64,000 nucleotides of DNA from Acholoe squamosa. Taxonomy: Eukaryota > Annelida > Polychaeta > Phyllodocida > Polynoidae. The notes under the pieces are model-generated. The model was not told the DNA's origin. It made no database searches and was given only the letters and a program-made list of their open reading frames with translations. The DNA lies in NCBI GenBank assembly GCA_949317995.1, contig OX439036.1, forward strand, positions 84,450,420 to 84,514,419, read 5' to 3'. Shown here one piece after another: positions 1 to 11,391 of the stretch. Each line of letters starts with the position of its first letter. Position 1 is the first letter of the stretch. The position numbers and the translations under genes are program-made.

Positions 1-856
1 GATACTTTGACATCTGGATAGCTTTAGCCTCCAGTTCGGAATAATCATCCATCATTTTAGTCTGTTTAACAGCCAAATCTGTGGATTCGCGTATCAATTG
101 ATCTTTGAGTTTTTCATGCTCATCGGTCTGTTTTTGGTACGTTTCCCGAGCATCTTTGAAGGCTGATTCTATTTTCTTCAGCTCTTCTTGATACTTGCCG
201 TAGGCCGATTGAGTTGAATTTAACTCTTGTTTAGTTCTATTCAACTCATCATACGAGGCTCTGTATTCCAGATCCGCCGTATATAGTGCATCACGATACT
301 GTTCGTGCTGGAGTTGAAAATCTTGCTTTTCTTTCTCCATCTGATCCAACAACAATTGTTGTTGGCGTCTACAACTCTGATCGTAATCGAGACGTTCCGA
401 TATCAACTGTTTGTTTTCAGTCAGAATCTTGTCTCGGGTTCCGGTCAGTGTAATAAGATCCTTCTGGATCTTCTCGTATTCAGCTCTCATGTCTTCAAGC
501 TCGTCCATTTTGTTCTTTTCGAATCCACATTTTTGGTGTTTAATTCGAGAACTGTATGGAGTTTCAAACATACCTGCACTAGGCTTTGGTACCTCAAATG
601 GTAATTTACCAAATTGAGCAGTACTTTTATGCATTGGTGCAGGTTTCGAAGTACCTCCTGGCATGAATAAGGAGTCTCCAAATTCATCCAGTTCATGATG
701 TAAGTTTCTTCTTACATCTTCTAACCCATCAGGGTAGTGTTCTAGTGGATCCCTCCACTCCGTACCTTGGGGTGGTGACTTGATTTCACCATCCTCCATC
801 GGGGAGTCTAGCTCACGATTTGAGCCATTTCCCCTAACTGGGCTCAGCTCAGTCAT
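1..856 (-). CDS. Gag-like coiled-coil protein of an LTR retroelement (partial, runs off left edge)
   Basis: Translating the minus strand from the ATG at 856 gives an uninterrupted frame of 285 complete codons that leaves the window. The first ~100 residues are acidic and proline-rich; from about residue 115 the sequence becomes Glu/Lys/Gln-rich with heptad-like spacing, so a long coiled coil is likely. The ATG lies 30 nt downstream of a primer-binding site and 44 nt downstream of an LTR, so this is most likely the N-terminal part of a retroelement Gag (capsid precursor). The capsid core, nucleocapsid and pol would lie beyond position 1. I see no homology to the Gag of the large element at 21249-36939, so this is a different family. 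Position in the element is observed; Gag identity is inference. It could be another first-ORF product of the element. Confidence 0.6.
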   Translation of the reverse strand, partial: MTELSPVRGNGSNRELDSPMEDGEIKSPPQGTEWRDPLEHYPDGLEDVRRNLHHELDEFGDSLFMPGGTSKPAPMHKSTAQFGKLPFEVPKPSAGMFETPYSSRIKHQKCGFEKNKMDELEDMRAEYEKIQKDLITLTGTRDKILTENKQLISERLDYDQSCRRQQQLLLDQMEKEKQDFQLQHEQYRDALYTADLEYRASYDELNRTKQELNSTQSAYGKYQEELKKIESAFKDARETYQKQTDEHEKLKDQLIRESTDLAVKQTKMMDDYSELEAKAIQMSKY

Positions 857-885
857 TTCTGACTGCGCTTACCCGAAGACCAACT

Positions 886-898
886 GGTCACGGCACCA
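886..898 (-). other. Primer-binding site resembling the tRNA-His 3' end
   Basis: On the minus strand TGGTGCCGTGACC begins one nucleotide after the LTR end. Its first 12 bases are complementary to the 3' end of eukaryotic tRNA-His (TCACGGCA plus CCA), as I recall that tRNA. Position directly after the LTR fits a minus-strand priming site. Confidence 0.6.
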
Positions 899-899
899 G

Positions 900-1317
900 T
901 GTAGTGGTTCGTCTCGTTAAGTTAGATTAAATCATAACGAAGAGAGAGAAAAGTTTCCGGGTAGGCAACCGAGCTTTTATTTCAGAGCTTGCGTTACATA
1001 CGATCACAGCCTCAGAGGACTACATGCTGCTAGTGCATTCGGTTACCCTTTCGGGTAACAACCTGGTTGAGCAGTGGGTAAACCACTACTGAGGAACCTA
1101 GGGCTAGGACCAGCCTTATATAGGGGAAAAGCCCGCGAAACTCAGACCGGCCACGTGACGTGTGGCGGACGAGTGGTAGGCCCCCTGGTGTAGTGGATAC
1201 GAACCCAGAGGCAGGTGCTGCCACCTGCCATCCGGATTCCCCCACCACACCCGAAGGACCTAGGTCTGAGTCTCACGGGTGCATGAACGTTAAAGTGTAA
1301 AATACCATACCCCTACA
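900..1317 (-). mobile_element. 5' LTR of a retroelement (418 bp)
   Basis: The segment is bounded by TGTAG...CTACA inverted ends (TGTAGTGG at 900, CCCTACA ending at 1317), followed in the minus direction by a primer-binding site and a Gag-like frame. A TATATAAGG box lies on the minus strand at 1122-1114, fitting a U3 promoter. Only one LTR is in the window, so its age and target duplication cannot be judged. Boundaries rest on the terminal TG/CA rule and the primer site, not on comparison with the partner LTR. Confidence 0.7.
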
Positions 1318-1995
1318 CTTTTATAGCTTATTTATCCTAACTAGCATGGTTGTCGCTAGCACACATGCAGTAAGATGGTTTCTAAAAATACAAGTACATT
1401 GTATAATTTTGTTTCATTATTTTCTTTTTCTTTCTGGGGCATACTTGTGTGGATATCAATAATGGTCTAAATATTCAAATGGCAGCCCCCCCCCCCCTCC
1501 CTCCTCCGCCCTTAGTGGGCGCCTTACCCGCCATCTGTCCCTAAAACCAGGTGCCCTCACCCACCATACATGGCAGCCTTTTGTTTCCGTTTGACGTAAG
1601 ACCAGTGGCGCCATCTAGGACACTCACACTGTATTTTAGACGTGAACCATTGATGGGCTGAGGATAACGTCTGTAGAGGGATAAATGGGATTTGTCCAGT
1701 TGACATCTGTAAATCCCTGTCACAACCGTTACCAACTCCCTACTTGTGTCTCTTAAGCTCTAATTCATGGCCCGCATACCGATTGACTTGTGGGCTGGGG
1801 AAGGGAGTGACTAATTGTAAGGACCTTTTATGCCCGGCTTTTATGTCTATAGTTTATATCTCTAGGCCCTATGTGGGCTAATCAAAGCCAAGGAGATGTA
1901 CCCAATGTGCATCCCAGAACCTATTGCACTTTGTCTTGAGTCCTGGGTCTTGTGGTGGTCCTTGATTAGGACCACAGTTACTGTTGTACAACTTA
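1318..1995. other. Intergenic, no gene seen
   Basis: Low coding potential on both strands. It contains a C-run followed by a CT/CCT-rich patch (about 1484-1508). No conserved motif or RNA gene was recognised. Confidence 0.5.
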
Positions 1996-2302
1996 GGCCA
2001 CACCAAAAAAAAAGTTGGGCTACGGATTTTGGTTTTGAAAAAAAATGGTGCAAGCGTGCGAAATTTAAAAAGAAAATTTTAAAGAATTTTTCGGCATCCA
2101 ATGGATTCCTTGCAGGAAAAGTGAGGCCAGCGAAATTTTTTTATTTAAAAAAAAAATTTGCCAAACATCACAAAGAGAAAACTTGTAGAAAGTGAAGCGA
2201 GTGAAATCCGTAGACGAGATATTTTTCAAAGAAAAAAATAAATTTGTATTTCCGAAAATATGGGGAGGGAAATCCGTAGACCAATTTTTTTTTGGTGTGG
2301 CC
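1996..2302. mobile_element. MITE, PIF/Harbinger type (307 bp)
   Basis: The ends form terminal inverted repeats of about 34 bp, beginning GGCCACACC followed by nine A on the left and mirrored at the right end (nine T, then GGTGTGGCC at 2302), with few mismatches. The element is flanked by TTA on both sides (1993-1995 and 2303-2305). A 3-bp TTA/TWA target duplication is the signature of the PIF/Harbinger superfamily. No transposase is encoded, so it is non-autonomous. Confidence 0.75.
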
Positions 2303-2305
2303 TTA

Positions 2306-4485
<2,180 letters not shown>

Positions 4486-4600
4486 ACCAAAGTCAGGGAA
4501 TTTTCCCCTTCTTCTCTTTTTCGTTTGACGATGATGTCACGATGTCACTAATGATGATTATTAAAACAATTATTGTGGTAACCTGTCAATCACTATAATT

Positions 4601-4626
4601 GCCGTTCATTCTTAAGAATGAACGGC
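4601..4626. repeat. Perfect 26-nt palindrome
   Basis: GCCGTTCATTC, central TTAA, GAATGAACGGC: 11-bp arms with no mismatch. It lies at the outer edge of the left arm of the large inverted repeat that brackets the satellites. Confidence 0.85.
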
Positions 4627-4753
4627 TATAGGAGGGGACCCATTCTTAAATACAAGCTCTCATAGTGGTGCTTCCTCGCTCTCCATGTATAATCCTCTCA
4701 TAGGTACAGTATTGAGTATGCCTATACCTGGATTAAAATCTGCAAATCAGTCA
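4601..4753 (+). repeat. Left arm of a large inverted repeat enclosing two satellites
   Basis: Positions 4636-4753 match the reverse complement of about 9303-9420. The best block includes GTGGTGCTTCCTCGCTCTCC, identical in both arms, and a CCTGGATTAAAAT block further in. Similarity weakens outward to about 4601. Both arms continue inward into GGT-rich sequence. The arms are diverged, so the structure is old. Confidence 0.7.
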
Positions 4754-4756
4754 AGC

Positions 4757-4995
4757 ATAGAAGTGGTGGCAGTGGTGGTGTTGGTGGACCTGTTATTGTA
4801 GACCCTGGGGACAGAGTGGTGGTAGCCCTGGACACCTCAGGCAGAGCCATGGTATATAGTATATATACCCCCCCACCCACCTCTGAATGGTGGTGGTGGC
4901 TGTGCTCCTGGGGTGGCCCCATACCTGCCTGGCACCACCTCCCCCAGCACCATGTGGTTCTCTTCTGCTGGTGGTGCGTTTCTCAGCACCACTGA
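4757..4995 (+). repeat. GGT/GGTGGT-rich low-complexity segment
   Basis: Irregular GTGGTGG runs and CCACC runs between the left inverted-repeat arm and the first satellite. A similar GGTGGT tract, in inverted orientation (ACCACCACC), sits just inside the right arm at about 9247-9275. Confidence 0.7.
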
Positions 4996-5049
4996 CTATT
5001 AACCCACTAAAGGCCACCTACATGTATATTTATGTATACATGTACACAT

Positions 5050-6775
5050 AAGTATGATGCACTTTTTTAGGAGTTTTAAGTGGCATGATGAATTGATGCA
5101 CATTTAAACCTTTATGGATGGCATGATGCATTGATGCACACTTAGACCTTTATGGATAGCATGATGTATTGATGCACACTTAACCCCTTAGGGATGTATT
5201 GATGCACACTTAACCCTTTATAGATGGCATGATGCATTGATGCACACTTAACCCTTTAGGGATAGCATGATACATTGATGCACACTTAACCCCTTAGGGA
5301 TGTATTGATGCACACTTAACCCTTTATAGATGGCATGATGCATTGATGCACACTTAACCTTTAGGGATAGCATGATTCATTGATGCACAATTAAACCTTT
5401 ATGGATGGCATGATGCATTGGTGCACACTTAGACCTTTATGGATAGCATGATGCATTGATTCACACTTAACCCTTTATAGATGGCATGATGCATTGATGC
5501 ACACTTAACCCTTTATGAATGGCATGATGCATTGATGCACACTTAACCCTTTATAGATGTATTGATGCACACTTAACCCTTTGTAGATTGCATGATGCAT
5601 CGATGCACTCTTAACCGTTTATGGATGTATTGATGCACACTTAACCCTTTGTAGATTGCATGATGCATTGATGCACACTTAACCCTTTATGGATATCATG
5701 ATGCATTGGTGCACACTTAGACCTTATGGATAGCATGATGTATTGATGCACACTTAACCCCGTTAGGGATAGCATGATGCATTGATGCACACTTAACCCT
5801 TTATAGATGGCATGATGCATTGATGCACACTCAACCCTTCATGGATAGCATGATGCATTGATGCACACTTAACCCTTTAGGGATGTATTGATGCACACTT
5901 AACCCTTTATAGATGGCATGATGCATTGATGCACACTTAACCCTTGAGGGATGGCATGATGCATTGATGCACACTTAACCCTTTATAGATTGCATGATGC
6001 ATTGATGCACACTTAACCCTTTATAGATGGCATGATGCATTGATGCACACTCAACCCTTCATGGATAGCATGATGCATTGATGCACACTTAACCCTTTAG
6101 GGATGTATTGATGCACACTTAACCCTTTATAGATGGCATGATGCATTGATGCACACTTAACCCTTGAGGGATGGCATGATGCATTGATGCACACTTAACC
6201 CTTTATAGATTGCATGATGCATTGATGCACATTTAACCCTTCATGGGTGGCATGATGCATTCATGTACACTTAACGCTTTCGGGATGGCATGATGCATTG
6301 ATGCACACTTAACCCTTTATAGATGGCATGATGCATTGATGCACACTCAACCCTTCATGGATAGCATGATGCATTGATGCACACTTAACCCTTTAGGGAT
6401 GTATTGATGCACACTTAACCCTTTATAGATGGCATGATGCATTGATGCACACTTAACCCTTGAGGGATGGCATGATGCATTGATGCACACTTAACCCTTT
6501 ATAGATTGCATGATGCATTGATGCACATTTAACCCTTCATGGGTGGCATGATGCATTCATGTACACTTAACGCTTTCGGGATGGCATGATGCATTGATGC
6601 ACACTTAACCCTTTATAGATGGCATGATACATTGATTTACACTTAACCCTTTAGGGATGGCATGATGCATTGGTGCACACTTAACCCTTTATGGATGGCA
6701 TGATGCATTGATGCACGATTAACCCTTTATGGGTGACCTGCTACATTGATGCACACTTTAAGCATTATAATTAAC
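5050..6775 (+). repeat. Satellite 1: 38-bp unit, about 1.7 kb
   Basis: The unit is GATGGCATGATGCATTGATG followed by CACACTTAACCCTTTATA. Many units lack 8 bp and read GATGTATTGATGCACAC. Diagnostic variants (TAGGG, TGAGG, TCATGG, GATTG) recur in fixed order, showing higher-order repeats: a long block beginning CTCAACCCTTCATGG recurs near 5830, 6050 and 6350. No gene is present; open frames here are by-products of the repeat. Confidence 0.95.
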
Positions 6776-6792
6776 CATGACAAAATAAATCA

Positions 6793-6807
6793 CCACGGCT
6801 ATGCCGT
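6793..6807. repeat. Short hairpin CACGGC-TAT-GCCGTG
   Basis: A 6-bp stem with a 3-nt loop in the spacer between the two satellites. It is one of several GC-stem hairpins of similar size spread through 6.8-13.8 kb. Confidence 0.6.
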
Positions 6808-6844
6808 GCTTAACTGATTTCCTTAATCCATCAAATACACGCCT

Positions 6845-9250
6845 CCTAGTTGTTTTCCATGTGTGTCGGCCATCTTTGTTTTAGGAAACACAGGGATCCA
6901 GCTCATATATTGTCAATTTTAATCTTCAAAAGTTATCAGATGGATGTTAGTGACCATTGGGACACCTCAACTACCTAATTTTATTGTTCTCCATATATGT
7001 CGGCCATCTTTGTTTTAGGAAACACAGGGATCCAGGCCATATATGGTCAACTTCGATCTTCAAAAGTTATCAGATGGATGTTAGTGAACATTGGGACACC
7101 TCAAGTACCTAATTTTATTGTTTTCCATGTGTATCGGCCATCTTGGTTTTCGGAAACACAGGGATCCAGGTCATATGTGGTCAATTTTGATCTTCAAAAG
7201 TTATCAGATGGATGTTAGTGACCATTGGGAGACCTCAACTACCCAATTTTGTTGTTTTCCATGTGTGTCGGCCATCTTTGTTTTAGGAAACACAGGGATC
7301 CAGGTCATACATGGTCAATTTTGATCTTTAAAAAAAAGTTATAGATGGATGTTAGTGACCATTGGGACACCTCAACTACCCAATTTTATTGTTTTCCATG
7401 TGTGTCGGCCATCTTTGTTTTAGGAAACACAGGGATCTAGGTCATATGTGGTCAATTTTGATCTTCAAAAGTTATCAGATGGATGTTAGTGACCATTGGG
7501 AGACCTCAACTACCCAATTTTGTTGTTTTCCATGTGTGTCGGCCATCTTTGTTTTAGGAAACACAGGGATCCAGGTCATACATGGTCAATTTTGATCTTA
7601 AAAAAAAAGTTATAGATGGATGTTATTGACCATTGGGAGACCTCAACTACCCAATTTTATTGTTTTCCATGTGACGGCCATCTTGGTTTTAGGAAACACA
7701 GGGATCTAGGTCATATGTGGTCAATTTTGATCTTCAAAAGTTATGAGATGGATGTTAGTGACCATTGAAAGACCTCAAATACCTAATTCTTTTTTTTTTT
7801 TTTCAATATGTGTCGGCCATCTTTGTTTTAGAAAACACAGGTATCCAGGCCATATATGGTCAATTTCGATCTTCAAAAGTTATCAGATGGATGTTAGTGG
7901 CCATTGGGACACCTCAACTACCTAATTCTATTGTTTTCCTTGTGTGTCTGCCATCTTGGTTTTAGGAAACACAGGGATCCAGGTCATATGTGGTCAATTT
8001 TAATCTTCAAAAGATATCAGATGGATGTTAGTGACCATTGGGACACCTCAACTACCTAATTCTATTGTTTTCCTTGTGTGTCGGCCATCTTGGTTTTAGG
8101 AAACACAGGGATCCAGGTCATATGTGGTCAATTTCGATCTTCAAATGTTATCAGATGGATGTTAGTGACCATTGAAAGACCTCAACTACCTAATTCTATT
8201 GTTCTCCATATGTGTCGGCCATCTTTGTTTTAGGAAACACAGGGGTCCAGGTCATATATGGTCAACTTCGATCTTCAAAAGTTATCAGATGGATGTTAGT
8301 GACCATTGGAAGACCTCAACTACCTAATTCTTTTGTTTTCCTTGTGTGTCGGCCATCTTGGTTTCAGGATCACAGGGATCCAGGTCATATGTGGTCAATT
8401 TTGATCTTCAAAAGTTATGAGATGGATGTTAGTGACCATTGAAAGACCTCAACTACCTAATTCTATTGTTTTTCATATGTGTCGGCCATCTTGGTTTATA
8501 AAACACAGGGATCCAGCTCAAATATGGTCAATTTTGATCTTTCAAAGTTATGAGGTGGATGTTAGTAGTCATTGGGATACCTTAACTACCTAATTCTATT
8601 GTTTTCCATATGTGTCGTCCATCTTGGTTTTCGGAAACACAGGGGTCCAGGTCATATATGGTCAATTTTGATCTTCAAAAGATATCAGATGGATGTTAGT
8701 GACCATTTGGACACCTCAACTACCCAATTTTATTGTTTTCCATGTGTGTCGGCCATCTTGGTTTTAGGAAACACAGGGATCCAGGTCATATGTGGTCAAT
8801 TTTGATCTTCAAAAGTTATCAGATGGATGTTAGTGACCATTGGGACACCTCAACTACCTAATTCTTTTGTTTTCCTTGTGTGTCAGCCATCTTGGTTTCA
8901 GGAATCACAGGGATCCAGGTCATATGTGGTCAATTTTGATCTTCAAAAGTTATCAGATGGATGTTAGTGACCATTGGGACACCTCAACTACCTAATTCTT
9001 TTGTTTTCCTTGTGTGTCGGCCATCTTGGTTTCAGGAATCACAGGGATCCAGGTCATATGTGGTCAATTTTGATCTTCAAAAGTTATCAGATGGATGTTA
9101 GTGACCATTGGGACACCTCAACTACCTAATTCTTTTGTTTTCCTTGTGTGTCGGCCATCTTGGTTTCAGGAATCACAGGGATCCAGGTCATATGTGGTCA
9201 ATTTTGATCTTCAAAAGTTATCAGATGGATGTTAGTGACCATTGTGACAC
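6845..9250 (+). repeat. Satellite 2: about 134-bp unit, roughly 18 copies
   Basis: Each unit contains TCGGCCATCTT, GGAAACACAGGGATCCAG, GTCATATGTGGTCAATTTTG, GTTATCAGATGGATGTTAGTG and ACACCTCAACTACC. Copies differ at scattered sites, and some adjacent pairs share the same variants (for example a run of A after GATCTT at about 7330 and 7600). Peptides of about 77 residues that appear open in successive units are artefacts of the repeat. It shares no unit with satellite 1. Confidence 0.95.
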
Positions 9251-9302
9251 CACCACCACCAATACCACCACCACACTACTCCCAACCCTCACACTCATTC
9301 CT

Positions 9303-9445
9303 TATTTGCATATTTTAATCCAGGCATAGGTTTACTCCATACTATAGCAATGGGACAGGATTTTACATGGAGAGCGAGGAAGCACCACAATTAGAGCATA
9401 TATTTAAGTATAGGTCCATTCCAAAGGCCATAGAGTTCATATATA
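9303..9445 (-). repeat. Right arm of the large inverted repeat
   Basis: Reverse complement of the 4601-4753 arm, with a contiguous block of about 25 identical bases at roughly 9364-9388 and weaker similarity to about 9445. With the left arm it brackets about 4.8 kb holding both satellites. No clear target duplication could be found outside the arms. Confidence 0.7.
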
Positions 9446-10314
9446 ATGATCTTTTTTTCTTGGATCATAATAGGAATATGCACGGCATTACAGCATTGCT
9501 GTGTTTACTTTCCTGAAAGTATGTTATAGATTAATAAATTGCAAAACACACAACATATGAAGGGCTTTTATATTCCGTATTAAAATAATATTTGTTCTAA
9601 AAATTTTGATCTAAGATCATATTAAAAATGTTGTAAATCAATTCTATACTTCTTAGAACATGATATGAATATGCACGGCATTACAGCTTTGCTGTGTTTA
9701 CTTTGCCGAAAATATGGGATAAATTTCTAATCCGGGAAACGCACTGCAAATTAACTGCTTTTAGAATTGATATTAAACTCAGAATTGATCGTCAAATTTA
9801 AATATGAAATCCTAATATCTTGATCATAGATGACAGATCCTAAATTCAATCCTCTCAATTGCATCCTTAACACGAGCCTCTTGATCATAGATCTTAGATC
9901 CTAAATTTTCAATTGAATCCTTAACATAATCTCCTAACCATTGACCCCTTGTATTGTGTAAAACAAGTTAACTGAGAGAACAGCCTTTAGTGCACACATA
10001 CAGGTCCGTGCGGAGAGTGAATTGCATACTGCAGTGCAACATAAAGCATTGTAGAGCCATCAAATTTCATAATTTGAATCCCAAATTTCTTCCAATCCCT
10101 ATTTTCTTTTACGTGAGAATAATCCTTTTCCTATTTTCTATCCATAATATTCTATGATACGCTTGATAGCCATAATCCTAACAATAACAATGAAAAGATG
10201 CTCTCTTTGCTTCATCCAAACATTGTTTTATAATAGTCATTCTGTCCTTCTACTATACAGACTTGCCGTGGCGGAGATAGAGTTTGACAACAGCAGTTGG
10301 GCCTCACTACTACA
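9446..10314. repeat. Upstream region with two pairs of direct repeats
   Basis: About 75 bp starting GAATATGCACGGCATTACAG occurs at 9474 and again at 9667, with ACAGCATTGCTGT or ACAGCTTTGCTGT hairpins. A second pair (CTTGATCATAGAT...TCCTAAATT...CATCCTTAACA) spans about 9820-9930. No coding exon is supported. The 3' part would hold the promoter and 5' UTR of the gene starting at 10315. Confidence 0.6.
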
Positions 10315-11391
10315 ATGGGGGACCAGGAAGGAGAAGTTGTAGAAATGCCGCTACGTGGCGCCACTGAAGACAATCCTCCAGTATGTGAGGAGAATGGTGA
10401 CGACCATTGCAAAGTGACAACCAAGATGACCACTGGAAGTGACGTCATAGAGCAGGACATTGAGCGATGTGGGTGCTGTCCGAAGAAGTGTTACGCCAAT
10501 AATTGTGTTATGGTGAACAGTGTTGTCACATGCTTTGCTATGGTGATATCTGTTGGGATTCTAGTGGGATTGACAGTAACCTTAGCACGACCCCACCTTG
10601 GGGTATTGAATTATGTGAATGGGACCTGTACAACAGTGACATCTAACTACACAGGAGTGCGAGAACGGTGTGCCTGTGGAGGGCGCTTCTGTGCTGCGGA
10701 TTACCCGTGTTTGGATATTACGGTGGAATACAAATCACGAGATGGTAGCGTTATTGAGTCGATGCTGCATGAAGAGGAACATGTGTTTACCTACCGCTCT
10801 CATGTGAGTATATCAGTAAATAGGTCTAATTGGAATTGAGATCATTTTAGAATTATGATCAGTTGATTTCCAATTGTATTAATTGGTATTCGAGAAGATG
10901 CAGTGTTAATAAAATCATTGGTATAAGAGTTGACATAAATGCGACATACTTGGACGTAGGTACCAATATGTAGAAAATCAACTAAAATAACACCCGACTT
11001 ACAGCTTTGCTGTGCTTCATAGTGACAATGTGCCCTAGCGCCAACTAACTTTCATTTAATTAAAAACCACGAGGATATCTTAAATAAATATTCTTTTATC
11101 TTCTTCAATTTGCAGTGTAGCTTCCAGCCTGAGACGTGTACTGACGGACGTAATGACTTCACAGTGGACCTATACAAACACCGCTGGGGGGTGACTGGGA
11201 AGACCTTCCCCTGTTTCCACAACCCTAGTGGTCCTGGTGCCCTCCGTGTACGTACACGTAGCATGTCCTTCATCCTGCTCATCATCCTTCTACCTGCCGC
11301 CTTCTCCATCGTCAGCACCGTCCTCTGTTGTGTTGTTTACTGCTACTGCTGCCCCCGCTCACGTGTACACAGGTTTGGTCAAAAAGAGTGA
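10315..11391 (+). CDS. Calcium-activated potassium channel beta-subunit-like protein (KCNMB type), two exons
   Basis: Exons 10315-10803 and 11116-11391 join in phase 0 (CAT|GTGAGT donor; TTTGCAG|TGT acceptor), giving 254 residues. An N-terminal cytosolic part of about 65 residues holds a Cys cluster (CGCCPKKC) and is followed by a first membrane helix (NSVVTCFAMVISVGILVGL). An extracellular loop of about 120 residues has two N-glycosylation sites (NGT, NYT) and a Cys pattern GTC...CACG...C...YPC...C...C...PC. A second helix (FILLIILLPAAFSIVSTVL) ends in a CCVVYCYCC tail. Two helices, a Cys-rich glycosylated loop and YPCLDI match BK-channel beta subunits, which tune Ca2+ and voltage gating of slowpoke channels. 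The insect TipE family is related and cannot be excluded. An intron-retained reading stops soon after the donor. The gene is convergent with SLC17 gene A. Confidence 0.72.

Noticed and set aside
4757..5017. Short minus-strand frames with His/Gly/Thr runs
   Set aside because: Translations of the GGT-rich low-complexity segment.
5050..6775. CRISPR-like direct repeats
   Set aside because: Units are contiguous without unique spacers, and the window is clearly eukaryotic; this is a satellite.
6845..9329. Repeated peptides of about 77 residues in successive frames
   Set aside because: They are translations of the 134-bp satellite unit; the unit length is not a multiple of three and no splice or start context is present.
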